A stretch of 64,000 nucleotides of DNA from Rufibacter glacialis (GCF_008271745.1 NZ_VKKZ01000010.1:62001-126000); one strand, 5' to 3'; positions 42,745-51,747 are shown, counted from the first letter of the stretch. Made by a program: numbers and translations. The notes: a model not told the origin generated them from the letters alone.

Positions 42745-42799
42745 GCGTCTGTTTTAGGGTCATTTCCAATTAAATAGCCCTAAAACAGACGCTTTTTTT
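42745..42799 (+). terminator. Terminator built on a 36-bp palindrome copy
   Basis: GCGTCT (42745-42750) and AGACGC (42787-42792) extend palindrome copy 19, and seven T follow. This shows a repeat copy acting, on sequence grounds, as an intrinsic terminator. Confidence 0.8.
42751..42786. repeat. 36-bp palindrome family, copy 19
   Basis: 36 nt within the ElaA terminator. GTTTTAGGG and CCCTAAAAC pair perfectly; the centre TTTCC is the minority orientation. Confidence 0.85.
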
Positions 42800-42851
42800 G
42801 TGCCGGCTACGGTACCTTCCGCCAGATGGCAGACAAGACAAGACAAGACCA

Positions 42852-42886
42852 GTTTCAGCGGCGTTTTCTGGGAACTCGCTTAAAAC
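42852..42886. repeat. 36-bp palindrome family, copy 20
   Basis: 35 nt. GTTTCAGCGGCGTTTTCTGG, then GAACTCGCTTAAAAC. Downstream of the aldehyde dehydrogenase. Confidence 0.7.
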
Positions 42887-42927
42887 CACTGGCGCCTACC
42901 TGCTAGGCCCTCAGGGATAAACTGGTG

Positions 42928-44313
42928 CTACAGCCATTTAAACGCCCTTTTCATCCAATCTAGCTTTTTCTGGTACGGCGGGTAGCGCAGGGGTAAATCT
43001 GGGGTGGACGGTTTCATGAGCACGCTTTTCTGGTGCGAGAAGGCCTCAAAGCTGGCTTTTCCGTGGTAGTTTCCGTGGCCGCTGGTGCCTACGCCGCCAA
43101 AGGGCAGGTGCGGGTTGGCCAGGTGTGAAACGGTGTCGTTTAGGCACATGCCGCCGGAGGAAGTCTGGGTCAGCACCATTTCTTTGGCTTTCTTGTCTTC
43201 AGAGAAGAAATACAGGGCCAAGGGCTTGGGGCGGGCGTTTACCTGGGCAATGGCCTGGGGTAGGTCTTGATACGTGAGCACCGGCAGCAAAGGCCCAAAA
43301 ATCTCATCCTGCATGAGGGGGTGGTCCCAGGTGATGCCAGAAAGCAGGGTAGGAGCCATATACCGGGTGCTGGCGTCTGTTTCCCCGCCCGCATACACCC
43401 GTTCTTTGTCTATCAGGCCTTGCAGCCGCTGAAAGTGCCGATCATTGATGATGCGGGCGAAGTCGGGGCTTTGGGCGGGGTTGGCGCCGTAGAAGTCGGT
43501 GAGGGTTTGGGCCAGTTTTTCCAGCAAGGGCCCGGCTACCTGTTCCTGCACCAGGATGTAATCCGGTGCCACGCAGGTTTGGCCCGCGTTCAGGAACTTG
43601 CCCCACACAATGCGCCGGGCGGCCACGGTCAGGTTGGCGGTTTCATCTACCAGGCAAGGACTTTTACCTCCCAGTTCCAGCGTGACCGGAATCAGTTGCC
43701 TGGCTGCCGCCTGCGCCACTATCCTGCCCACCGGTACGCTTCCCGTGAAAAAGATCTTGTCAAAAGGCAGCTCCAGCAGCGCCTGGCTTACCTCGGGCCC
43801 GCCCTGTACCACGGCGAGATACTCCGCCGGAAAGTGTTCCTGAATGAGCCGGGCAATCAATTGGCTTGTGGCGGGGGTGAGCTCAGAAGGCTTCAGAATA
43901 GCGCAGCATCCCGCGGCAATGGCCCCCAGCATAGGCGACAACGTGAGTTGGAATGGGTAATTCCAGGCGCCTATCACCAGAGAAACCCCGTACGGTTCGG
44001 CGTAGATGGCGTCTGAGGAGGGGAAGTTCAGGAAGCTGGATTTCACCCGCTTCAGTTTGGTCCATTTGGCCAGGTGGCGCTCCATGAACTTGATCTCAGA
44101 GAGTAGAATGGCAATCTCCGTGGCATACGTCTCAAAGGGCGGTTTCCCGAAGTCGGCGGCCAGGGCGGCGGTGATGGCCTCTTCTTCCCGGGCAATGGCC
44201 TGCCCCAGGCGGCGCAGCATCTGGAGCCGGAAAGCGAGCGGACGCGTTTGGCCGGTGTTGAAAAAGGCTTTCTGCTGTTGAACAAGGGCGTTCAATGACT
44301 CTGAAGGTCTCAT
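42928..44313 (-). CDS. Aldehyde dehydrogenase (class 3-like)
   Basis: NAD(P)-dependent oxidation of aldehydes to acids. 461 residues, close to ALDH3 enzymes, which lack the longer N-terminus of class 1. The catalytic E213 is in TLELGGKSPC and C247 in LNAGQTCVAPDY; the Rossmann stretch GAWNYPFQLTL and the FTGSVPVG nucleotide turn are present. The C-terminus (PLRYPPYQKKLDWMKRAFKW) is of the membrane-associated or fatty-aldehyde class 3 type. The physiological aldehyde is unknown. Single gene. Confidence 0.92.
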   Translation of the reverse strand: MRPSESLNALVQQQKAFFNTGQTRPLAFRLQMLRRLGQAIAREEEAITAALAADFGKPPFETYATEIAILLSEIKFMERHLAKWTKLKRVKSSFLNFPSSDAIYAEPYGVSLVIGAWNYPFQLTLSPMLGAIAAGCCAILKPSELTPATSQLIARLIQEHFPAEYLAVVQGGPEVSQALLELPFDKIFFTGSVPVGRIVAQAAARQLIPVTLELGGKSPCLVDETANLTVAARRIVWGKFLNAGQTCVAPDYILVQEQVAGPLLEKLAQTLTDFYGANPAQSPDFARIINDRHFQRLQGLIDKERVYAGGETDASTRYMAPTLLSGITWDHPLMQDEIFGPLLPVLTYQDLPQAIAQVNARPKPLALYFFSEDKKAKEMVLTQTSSGGMCLNDTVSHLANPHLPFGGVGTSGHGNYHGKASFEAFSHQKSVLMKPSTPDLPLRYPPYQKKLDWMKRAFKWL

Positions 44314-44420
44314 GGGTAAAACGGTTAGCTGGTACTTGGGGTATACACCTGTTCTTCTTGAAATGGCTGAACCTGTTGGGCAATAAGGACATTTTTTGCG
44401 GCAGGCTCTGCTGTTTCCGC

Positions 44421-44458
44421 TAATTTTGCCGGCCCAAACCCTTTTTCGCCTATTTTTG
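44421..44458 (+). promoter_or_regulatory. Two -7-like boxes upstream of the acidic protein
   Basis: TAATTTTG (44421-44428) and TATTTTTG (44451-44458) both fit TAnnTTTG; the first has a TTG 22 nt upstream (44396-44398). The start codon is 135 nt further down. Confidence 0.4.
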
Positions 44459-44592
44459 CGAACCCGTTCCCCCAGCAGAATTCACGTAGAAAGATTTAGG
44501 TATTTGTCAGCCTCTTTTTGAAACAGATTCGTAAAAAGGAAACCGACGGGAAAAGGCAAACTCCAATTTTTGACAGCTTAACAAAGAACAGT

Positions 44593-45072
44593 ATGGCACC
44601 ACGCGGCAATTTTGATGATGAATATGGCTACGACGAGGATGATCTCAAGAACAGCCATTTTGACGATGAATTTTCTTTAGACGACGAGGACGATGATGAC
44701 CTTCTGGGTGGCAGGGGAGGCTTTGGCCCAGACGATGACGAGGAAGTGAACCTTCCGTATGAGGGGGAACTGTTCAATGAGATGCTCAGCAAGCTGCACG
44801 GCACCCTGATCATGTACGGCGAAGATGACCCAGCCCTCATGGACCTGCAGGCCGAACTCCTGCAAGTGGACGCCGACAAAGTGGGCACCGCTGCGGATGA
44901 CATGTTCTACCTGGAAGAGGCCAGCCAGATTGCCAAGGTGCTCAAGCGCCACCTGACGGCCTCGCCCAAGATCAAGGAGATCCATGACAATTTCATGAAA
45001 GACATTACCCGCTTCAGTGATGAGAAGGCAGAGGGGCACGCCGGCGACTACTACCTGGAAGACGAGGAATAA
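44593..45072 (+). CDS. Acidic protein of unknown function
   Basis: 159 residues, very acidic in its first 55 (DDEYGYDEDDLKNSHFDDEF and a following Asp run), with a more ordinary, probably helical second half (FNEMLSKLHGTLIMYGEDD). No signal peptide or membrane helix. The start is ATG 44593; the frame runs to 44518 but those residues are basic and unlike the rest. I do not recognise a domain. The acidic N-terminus suggests DNA-mimic or chaperone-like behaviour, which is speculation. Terminator after it. Confidence 0.75.
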   Translation: MAPRGNFDDEYGYDEDDLKNSHFDDEFSLDDEDDDDLLGGRGGFGPDDDEEVNLPYEGELFNEMLSKLHGTLIMYGEDDPALMDLQAELLQVDADKVGTAADDMFYLEEASQIAKVLKRHLTASPKIKEIHDNFMKDITRFSDEKAEGHAGDYYLEDEE

Positions 45073-45103
45073 GCCTGTACTCATGCGGGCGCTACCAATA
45101 GGT

Positions 45104-45151
45104 GAACAGAAAAGGAGAGGTTACCCCGCGTGACTTCTCCTTTCCTGTTTT
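45104..45151 (+). terminator. Terminator after the acidic protein gene
   Basis: AACAGAAAAGGAGA (45104-45117) and TCTCCTTTCCTGTT (45135-45148) pair with one mismatch, followed by TTT. It overlaps the start of palindrome copy 21. Confidence 0.7.
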
Positions 45152-45183
45152 TAGGCTTACTTCTATGAAAACAGGCCGTAAAC
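45147..45183. repeat. 36-bp palindrome family, copy 21
   Basis: 37 nt. GTTTTTAGGCTTACTTC, then TGAAAACAGGCCGTAAAC. Confidence 0.65.
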
Positions 45184-45258
45184 TGATTATTGCCTGTTTC
45201 ATAGCCCGACTATGAAAGCCATTGAGTGCCGCAAGACCTTTTCTGTTGTTAGATCCCT

Positions 45259-45630
45259 ATGAAAGCCTTCTACACCATTTTCCTCCTCTGCCTTTCTAAC
45301 CTCTTCATGACCTTTGCCTGGTACGGGCACCTGTATTTTAAGCGTTTCACCCTGCTGCAGAAACTGGGCCTCATGAGCGTTATACTGCTCAGCTGGGGTT
45401 TGGCGTTCTTTGAATACATTTTTCAGGTGCCGGCCAACCGGATAGGGTACCAGCAGAACGGCGGACCGTTTTCGTTGTTTGAACTGAAGACCCTGCAGGA
45501 AATCATTTCCTTGTCCGTTTTCACGCTGGTCACCGTCTATGTTTTCAGGACCGAGAAGCTGGCATGGAACCATTTGGTAGGATTCGCCCTGTTAGTACTG
45601 GCGGTTTTCTTTGTCTTCAAGAAGTGGTAG
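45259..45630 (+). CDS. DUF486 / DMT-like small membrane protein
   Basis: 123 residues with four predicted helices. The text matches the DUF486 family: LSNLFMTFAWYGHLYF at the N-terminus and EYIFQVPANRIGYQQNGGPF in the second loop are its hallmarks. The family is related to the drug/metabolite transporters; no substrate is known. It lies 56 nt upstream of moxR on the same strand, possibly co-transcribed. Confidence 0.85.
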   Translation: MKAFYTIFLLCLSNLFMTFAWYGHLYFKRFTLLQKLGLMSVILLSWGLAFFEYIFQVPANRIGYQQNGGPFSLFELKTLQEIISLSVFTLVTVYVFRTEKLAWNHLVGFALLVLAVFFVFKKW

Positions 45631-45685
45631 GCAAAGAGTATTCCCCAGAATGGTTACCTTAGCCCATTCGTAATCTTAAGAGTAC

Positions 45686-46678
45686 ATGCAGACCGAAGAA
45701 ATCTCATACGAAGAAAAAATAAGGGAACACCAGCTCAAGATAAAGCAGGTGTTCCGGGAGATGGGCAAGGTGGTGGTAGGGCAGCAGTACATGGTGAACC
45801 GCCTGCTGATCGGGCTTTTCACCAACGGGCATATTTTGCTGGAAGGCGTGCCCGGTCTGGCCAAGACCCTCACCATCAATACCCTGGCCAAAGTCTTGCA
45901 CCTTGATTTCCAGAGAATCCAGTTCACCCCAGATCTACTGCCCTCAGATTTGATTGGGACTATGATCTATAACCAGAGCTCCTCCGCGTTTGAGGTAAAG
46001 AAAGGCCCCATCTTCGCCAACCTGATCCTGGCCGATGAGGTGAACCGGTCGCCGGCCAAGGTGCAGTCTGCCCTGCTGGAAGCCATGCAGGAGAAGCAGG
46101 TCACCATTGGCGAGAAGACCTACCGGCTGGACCTGCCGTTTCTGGTGATGGCCACCCAAAACCCGGTAGAGCAGGAGGGAACCTATCCTTTGCCAGAGGC
46201 CCAGGTAGACCGTTTCATGATGAAGGTGTACGTTGACTACCTCTCCAAAGCCGATGAACTGGAGGTCATGCGCCGCATGTCTAACCTGTCTTACAGCAGC
46301 ACGGTGAACACCATTCTCACCAAGCAGGACATCTTTGACATCCGGAACGAGATCAACCAGGTGCAGATCTCCGAGACCCTGGAGCGCTACATCATTGAAC
46401 TGGTCTTTGCCACGCGCCACCCCGCGGACTATGACTTGTCTGACTTTGCCCAATACGTGCTCTATGGGGTTTCGCCCCGGGCCAGTATTGCGCTGAACCT
46501 GGCCGCCAAAGCCGTAGCCTTCTTTGATGAGCGGGACTATGTATTGCCCGAGGACATCAAGGAGATTGCCTCAGACGTGCTGAACCACCGTGTGATCCTG
46601 AACTATGAGGCCGAGGCCGACAACGTGCAGACCAAAGACTTCGTGGAAGCCATCCTGCGCAAGGTGCCCATCAGCTAG
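45686..46678 (+). CDS. MoxR-family AAA+ ATPase
   Basis: ATPase chaperone of 330 residues, of the RavA/MoxR type that matures metal-protein or surface complexes together with a von Willebrand factor A protein. Walker A is GVPGLAKT (54-61), Walker B is LILADEVNRSPAKVQ, and sensor residues follow in ATQNPVEQEGTYPLPEAQ. The usual DUF58/VWA partners are not downstream: the operon ends here at three hairpins. They may be encoded elsewhere. Confidence 0.93.
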   Translation: MQTEEISYEEKIREHQLKIKQVFREMGKVVVGQQYMVNRLLIGLFTNGHILLEGVPGLAKTLTINTLAKVLHLDFQRIQFTPDLLPSDLIGTMIYNQSSSAFEVKKGPIFANLILADEVNRSPAKVQSALLEAMQEKQVTIGEKTYRLDLPFLVMATQNPVEQEGTYPLPEAQVDRFMMKVYVDYLSKADELEVMRRMSNLSYSSTVNTILTKQDIFDIRNEINQVQISETLERYIIELVFATRHPADYDLSDFAQYVLYGVSPRASIALNLAAKAVAFFDERDYVLPEDIKEIASDVLNHRVILNYEAEADNVQTKDFVEAILRKVPIS

Positions 46679-46700
46679 CACCGGAACAAGCCCAAAGAAG

Positions 46701-46741
46701 AAAGCAGAAGAGCAGCCATGACCGGGCTGCTCTTCTGCTTT
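46701..46741 (+). terminator. Terminator after moxR
   Basis: A perfect 17-nt stem (AAAGCAGAAGAGCAGCC and its complement, 46701-46717 with 46725-46741) and a 7-nt loop. Its right end overlaps palindrome copy 22. Confidence 0.8.
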
Positions 46742-46772
46742 AAGGCGGTTCCTGGAAAAGAGGACCAGAAAC
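46737..46772. repeat. 36-bp palindrome family, copy 22
   Basis: 36 nt. GCTTTAAGGCGGTTCC, then TGGAAAAGAGGACCAGAAAC. It overlaps the moxR terminator by 5 nt. Confidence 0.6.
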
Positions 46773-46779
46773 AAAAGAA

Positions 46780-46833
46780 GCCCGCCATTGCTGGCGGGCC
46801 CTTTGCGCCCGGGAGACTAAGCCGGGCGCAAAG
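46780..46833. repeat. Two adjacent hairpins after moxR
   Basis: GCCCGCCA/TGGCGGGC (46780-46787 with 46792-46799) is followed at once by CTTTGCGCCCGG/CCGGGCGCAAAG (46801-46812 with 46822-46833). They lie 61 nt past the stop of the convergent lipoprotein gene. Confidence 0.75.
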
Positions 46834-46893
46834 TGATTGTCCATCTCTATTTCTCACCCATATTGATAGACAACCTTGCCTTTGAGAAGGAGC

Positions 46894-48261
46894 TTAATAG
46901 GCAGTGTTTTTGGGGTCAAAGTTGGCCCAGCCAGCCGTCCAGTCCTGGCCATTGGCGAAAGCGCCAAGGTAGGTGCCATTGGTGAAGAAGCTGTTCATGC
47001 CCGTGAAAGAGGCGCCCGTCTGTAGTTGGGTTCCTATGGAGAAGTCTGGGCGCGCGGTCTGGTTGAAAGAACCGGCTATGCCCAAGGTGTTGTTGTCCCC
47101 TACTACCAGGTTGTTTTTGCCGGCGGCATTGAACCAGGTAGCCACGTCATAAGTGCTGCCAGACTCCACGGTTAAGGTACCGGCAGAAGGAGTGCCAGAG
47201 ATAATGGTGTTCTGGATTTTCAAGGTACCAGCGGTGGCGTTGGCTTGTGATTTGGTGCCGTCCAGGAGCAGACCAACTGGCCAGCCGGCAAACAGGGAGT
47301 TGTATACAGAGATGCTGCTGTTCCGGCGAATGTGCATGGCTCTTTTGAAGTTTCCGTTGACAGTGGTGCTACCCGTGGCTCTGGGGCCAAACAAGCTCAC
47401 GTTAGAGAAAACCGCCGCTGTCTTAGGGGTGTTGTCGCTGCCTTGGGCATCGCCGTCAGACTCAAAGCCATTGGAACCTGAAGCGTCTGCTACGTTAGGA
47501 TCCGCAATCCCCAGGGCATACTGTACATGGCCGGAATAGCCGTTATCTGTGTCAAACATGTCATCTACAGTCTTGTAGGCGATCAGGTGTTTGGCATTCA
47601 CGGTACCCCCGAAGAACTCAAAGGAGTCATCGCCGGAGAAAGAAACCTGCACGTGGTCAAGCTTGGTGCCGCTTCCTACGCCGCCCAGGGTAAGGCCGTT
47701 GATCTCATTGTCTGGCTGGAACGCAATGCCTGGGAACTCAATCCGCACGTAGCTCAACACCCCAGAGTTGTCAGTGGCATTGGTGCCTCCGTAGGGGCGG
47801 TCCACGCCACCTTCAATCTTGGCATTGTCACTAGGCAGGTTGGTAGGGGCTGCCCCCAGGATAATGACCCCGCCCCAGTCACCGGCGGCTCTGCTGCCTA
47901 CCGCCTGGTTAGAGGTAAAGACAATTGGCTTTTGGGCAGTGCCCTGGGCCATGATCTTGGCGCCGCGCTCAATGATAAGGGTAGCCATGGAGGCTTTGTC
48001 ACCTTTGATCACCGTGCCGGGCTCAATGGTGAGCGTAGCCCCAGATTTTACATATACAAAACCCTTCAGCAGGTACTTCTTGTTTTCAGAAAAGGTCACG
48101 TTACCTGAGGTAGAACCCTGCACCGTGACTACGCCATTGGCTTCAGAAGTGGCGAAGGTTTCTTTGGGGGTTACAGATCCGCCGTCAGAATCATCCTCTC
48201 CGCAGGAGAAGGTGGCGAAAAGCACAGAAAACAGTAAGGCTAATTTTTGTAATTTTTTCAT
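46894..48261 (-). CDS. Beta-helix-like surface lipoprotein
   Basis: 455 residues with a lipoprotein signal (LFSVLFATFSC, C20) and an acidic linker. The body is rich in Gly, Asn, Ser and Asp with repeating short strands (VFTSNQAVGSRAAGDWGGVI, FSGDDSFEFFGGTVNAKHLI), as in right-handed beta-helix proteins. Homologues in Bacteroidota are often annotated loosely (as a multidrug transporter or as a T9SS C-terminal target), which the sequence does not support. It starts 38 nt after the end of the TonB-dependent receptor gene on the same strand, so the pair is a likely uptake system. The substrate is unknown. Confidence 0.8.
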   Translation of the reverse strand: MKKLQKLALLFSVLFATFSCGEDDSDGGSVTPKETFATSEANGVVTVQGSTSGNVTFSENKKYLLKGFVYVKSGATLTIEPGTVIKGDKASMATLIIERGAKIMAQGTAQKPIVFTSNQAVGSRAAGDWGGVIILGAAPTNLPSDNAKIEGGVDRPYGGTNATDNSGVLSYVRIEFPGIAFQPDNEINGLTLGGVGSGTKLDHVQVSFSGDDSFEFFGGTVNAKHLIAYKTVDDMFDTDNGYSGHVQYALGIADPNVADASGSNGFESDGDAQGSDNTPKTAAVFSNVSLFGPRATGSTTVNGNFKRAMHIRRNSSISVYNSLFAGWPVGLLLDGTKSQANATAGTLKIQNTIISGTPSAGTLTVESGSTYDVATWFNAAGKNNLVVGDNNTLGIAGSFNQTARPDFSIGTQLQTGASFTGMNSFFTNGTYLGAFANGQDWTAGWANFDPKNTAY

Positions 48262-48298
48262 CTTGTTCTATTAAAAATGGTTGTCTTTGGAGGGGTGC

Positions 48299-51103
48299 TT
48301 AAAATTTGTAAGAAAGGCCCAGGGTGGAGTAGGAGCCTCTTTGGTACGCTTGGATGGTCTCATCCATGCCGGTGATCTTGGCATCATCATTAGAATCCTG
48401 GATCAGGCGAACCTGCTGGTTGAGGATGTCCTGAATTCCGCCTTTTATTTCAAAATGACGCCCGAAACCCTTGGTGAAGGCTAGGTCCAGCACGTGGCGG
48501 GGCATTTCATAGACCATGGGGTTGGCATAAGAACCCACGGCCCAGATGCGGCTTCCTACCACGTTGTACAGCATGTTTACTTGCAATTGGCGGTCATCGT
48601 CCTGGAAATAGAGGCCGGCGTTCACCACGTAAGGCGACTGACCCATCATAGGGCGCGAGGTGTAGGAAAGTCCCGCGGCGGCATCACCGGTTAAGTCTAC
48701 CTTGCTCTTGATCAGGGAGGCATTCAGCAGCACAGATACTTTCTGCAGGATGGGCGACTGCGTGAGCTCGGCCAGTGATTTGCGGGCTTCCACCTCCACG
48801 CCGTAGGTGGTGGCGGTGGGGGTATTGGTATAGGTAAGCGAGTTCCCCATGTTGGTGATCTCAAAATACTTCTCAATAGGGTCTTTGAAGTGCTTGCCAA
48901 AGACTCCTACAGAAAGCAATTCGGTGGGGGAAGGGTAAAACTCGTAACGCAGGTCAGCGTTGTAGATGGTGGCCGTTTTGAGGGGAGCGCCTTTTTCCTC
49001 AAACAAAGTCATGAAGTTGTAGTAGCTGAACGGGGCCACTTCTCTGAACTGCGGGCGGTTCAGGCTAATGCTGGCGCCGGCCCGTAGCATAGACCGTTTG
49101 CTGAACTCATAGGTAAGGTTCGCGGAAGGAAGCACCCGGGCTACTTTGTCGTCAAACTGGTAGGTCTCGCGCAGGGCGTTCAGGCTTTCCAGGTTCTGGT
49201 GGTTGTACTCAAACCGTGCGCCGCCGGAGATAGAGAGTTTATCTGTGAAGGGAAAGGCGCCGCCCACGTACCCGGCTATCAAGGTGTTGAAGGCTGTGTA
49301 GGAGTCAGTAGGGTTGGTGCCTTCCACTATCTCCCAGCCGGTGGTGGCGTTGATGTTCTGCTCCGCGAACACCTGATCTAAGGGTAAGAACGGCAGACGG
49401 GCATCAAAAGAACCTGGGTCAGCCGGGCGGTAAGACAGGAAGCGGGCATTGAAGTCACGGTTTTTGCGCTCCACGTAGAAGCCTGCCCTGATCTTAGGCG
49501 AATTCTCTGAAAGGGAGTCAGCTATATTGAAACGGTGCTCTACTTGCCCGGCGGCGGTGTACAAGTGCTCATTCAAATCTGAATAGAACCGGCCGGCGTC
49601 ATTCAACGATGGCGTGAACTTATAAGCTACCTCAAAGGGATCTGTGGTGCCAATGGCCCGTTGTGTTCTTACCCGGCGGTAGTCAGGTTCATTGCGGTTG
49701 GTGTACGAGTAGCCGCCGGTCCAGGTGGCGGTGGTGTGCAGGTCATTGAAGTCATGGGTGCCCTGAAGTTGACCGGTGTAGATGGTGCGGCTCTCATACC
49801 GTAACGCGTAGTTCTGCTGCTCCAGGCCGTTGAAGTTTTCAGTGCCTTTTCTGAAAAGAATGGAGTTAGACCCCATTTGATTGAACAAGTTGCTGAACTC
49901 AATCTTGTTGCGGTTATTGAAGCGGGCGGTCCAGTTGTGCAGAACGCCTAGGCGGGAACTCTGGGTAGAGTTTTCATCCTGGTAATTGAAGTCCTGGGGG
50001 CTTTTGCCAGTGGAAGCGTCAAAGTCCTGGTACTTGATGCGGCTGCCGCGGGTAAACAAGCGGGTGTTGCTGTAGGAGATGGCCGTCACGTTGCTCATCT
50101 GAACATCTTTCACATCCAGCAGGCGGGTCATGCCTAGGGAAAAGCGCATATCAGGCAGGGCGTTGCCCCGGCTGCCAGTCCAGGTGTTAGGTAGCTGGCG
50201 GCCCAGGGAGGTTAACTCGCTGCCGCTTCCTATCTGCCGGATATCACTGGGGAAGGAGCTAGGCAGGCTGCGTTTGCCATTGTCAAAACCTAGAAAATCT
50301 GTTTTGGTGGTAGGAGGGGTTAAGAAGTTGCCAAAGGTGGTGTTGCCCCGGTAAGAGACAGAGGCCCCTAAGGTAGTGGTGTTCTCATCAGCGAAGTTCT
50401 TGGTGAACACTTTGATGACCCCGCCGGCAAAGTCACCGGGCAGTTCCGGGGAGCCGTTCTTGTAGATTAGAATGCGGTCAATCACGCTGGTAGGCAGAAT
50501 GTCAAAGGAGAAAGCGCGGCTGTCTGGCTCGGTGCTGGGGGTAAGGGCATCATTCAGCATCACCGAGTTGTAGCGCTCGTTCATGCCCCTGATCACAATG
50601 TATTTGTCATTCATGATGGTCACCCCCGGAATCCGTTTCACGGTCTCGGCGGCGTCACGGTCCAATGACTTGGTGATCTGCTCCCCGGAAACCCCGCTTA
50701 CCACCACTTCGCTCTGCTTTAATTCTTTGATGAGCGAAATATCTGTGTTGGTTTGGCGGGTACCCACAATGGTAACGGCATTCAGTGCCGTGCTGGCGGT
50801 TTCTTCAATCAGGAAATCCATGGTAGTGGTTTTCCCTGCCTCCACCTTGATGTTGTCATAGACAGCGGGCTTGTAAGACACGTAAGACACCGTGATTTTA
50901 TAAATGCCGGGCTGTATTTTAAGATCATAGCCCCCGTCCATGTCAGTGGAGGCCGCGGTGCCCGAACCGGTGATGAAGACCACGGCGCCAATGATGGGCT
51001 CGCCGGTTTTCTTGTCTTTCACTTTTCCGGCCAGGGTGCCTTGTTGCGCAAAGCCCGCCAGCGTGGTACAAAGAAGAGAGAGGGTGAGTAACAGCGTTTT
51101 CAT
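48299..51103 (-). CDS. TonB-dependent receptor with an N-terminal carboxypeptidase-regulatory-like domain
   Basis: Outer-membrane active transporter, 934 residues. Signal peptide (1-19); carboxypeptidase-like beta-sandwich (about 20-110, GTLAGKVKDKKTGEPIIGAV); plug domain (about 130-235, VVSGVSGEQITKSLDRDAAE and IVIRGMNERYNSVMLND); barrel to a terminal aromatic (LGLSYKF). The receptor precedes the beta-helix lipoprotein gene. It is not a SusC (no SusD next to it). Related receptors are usually annotated as outer-membrane receptors of unknown substrate; none can be assigned here. Confidence 0.93.
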   Translation of the reverse strand: MKTLLLTLSLLCTTLAGFAQQGTLAGKVKDKKTGEPIIGAVVFITGSGTAASTDMDGGYDLKIQPGIYKITVSYVSYKPAVYDNIKVEAGKTTTMDFLIEETASTALNAVTIVGTRQTNTDISLIKELKQSEVVVSGVSGEQITKSLDRDAAETVKRIPGVTIMNDKYIVIRGMNERYNSVMLNDALTPSTEPDSRAFSFDILPTSVIDRILIYKNGSPELPGDFAGGVIKVFTKNFADENTTTLGASVSYRGNTTFGNFLTPPTTKTDFLGFDNGKRSLPSSFPSDIRQIGSGSELTSLGRQLPNTWTGSRGNALPDMRFSLGMTRLLDVKDVQMSNVTAISYSNTRLFTRGSRIKYQDFDASTGKSPQDFNYQDENSTQSSRLGVLHNWTARFNNRNKIEFSNLFNQMGSNSILFRKGTENFNGLEQQNYALRYESRTIYTGQLQGTHDFNDLHTTATWTGGYSYTNRNEPDYRRVRTQRAIGTTDPFEVAYKFTPSLNDAGRFYSDLNEHLYTAAGQVEHRFNIADSLSENSPKIRAGFYVERKNRDFNARFLSYRPADPGSFDARLPFLPLDQVFAEQNINATTGWEIVEGTNPTDSYTAFNTLIAGYVGGAFPFTDKLSISGGARFEYNHQNLESLNALRETYQFDDKVARVLPSANLTYEFSKRSMLRAGASISLNRPQFREVAPFSYYNFMTLFEEKGAPLKTATIYNADLRYEFYPSPTELLSVGVFGKHFKDPIEKYFEITNMGNSLTYTNTPTATTYGVEVEARKSLAELTQSPILQKVSVLLNASLIKSKVDLTGDAAAGLSYTSRPMMGQSPYVVNAGLYFQDDDRQLQVNMLYNVVGSRIWAVGSYANPMVYEMPRHVLDLAFTKGFGRHFEIKGGIQDILNQQVRLIQDSNDDAKITGMDETIQAYQRGSYSTLGLSYKF

Positions 51104-51125
51104 AGGGTAATGATTAGTCTCGCTG

Positions 51126-51133
51126 CAAAACTA
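51126..51133 (-). promoter_or_regulatory. -7 box candidate for the TonB-dependent receptor
   Basis: Reads TAGTTTTG on the minus strand, 22 nt upstream of the receptor ATG. No clear -33 element. Confidence 0.4.
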
Positions 51134-51259
51134 GGCGGACGGCTTTACCCCATGATTAACCGGTCATTATCCTATTGTTAAGTTGAGGAAGGCTGTGTTA
51201 CCCCTGGGTTACCTGGCGCTTCACCTGACAGAAAAGGCCATGTATAATGGCGGGGAAGC

Positions 51260-51296
51260 CTTTTTTAGGGTGTTTTTTCAAAAAGAGGCTTAAAAG
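51260..51296. repeat. 36-bp palindrome family, copy 23
   Basis: 37 nt. CTTTTTTAGGGTGTTTTTTC, then AAAAAGAGGCTTAAAAG. The outermost G is lost on both ends. Confidence 0.55.
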
Positions 51297-51654
51297 AGAA
51301 GACAGGAGGCGCCGCCGAAAAAGAAGGTAAGACAAGCACCCCGGGCGCAGCTTACCTTGGCCGGGAGATACGTATCAGGAGCCTTCATCCCAGGGCGCAA
51401 CTCAATCGCCTGAAGGGGAATCTAGAAATAAGAAGAGATCACCTGGAAGGAAGAACATGAGCAAACGCCGCCGACAGATCCAATCGCCAATATGCTTGAT
51501 GTCTGCCGCTAGCATTTAGCACCTGCTTCCGTGGGCCTTGCTGCCAGGGTTGAATGCCGATGGGTAAACGCAGGAAAGGCGAAGGGAGGAGCCTTCAGAC
51601 TCTGTGGGCTTGGGGCGTTTTCAGGGGTTTAGTAGAAAACAGATACTTTCTTTT

Positions 51655-51690
51655 GTTTTTCCTGTGCTTTCCTGAAAGTAACCCTAAAAC
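51655..51690. repeat. 36-bp palindrome family, copy 24
   Basis: 36 nt. GTTTTTCCTGTGCTTTCC, then TGAAAGTAACCCTAAAAC. A shorter related palindrome (GTTTTC..GAAAAC) lies at 51617-51640. Confidence 0.65.
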
Positions 51691-51747
51691 GTGCCTGGTT
51701 TGGCAGGAATAATGATTGAAATCATCCATCAGCATTCATTTGTGTTG

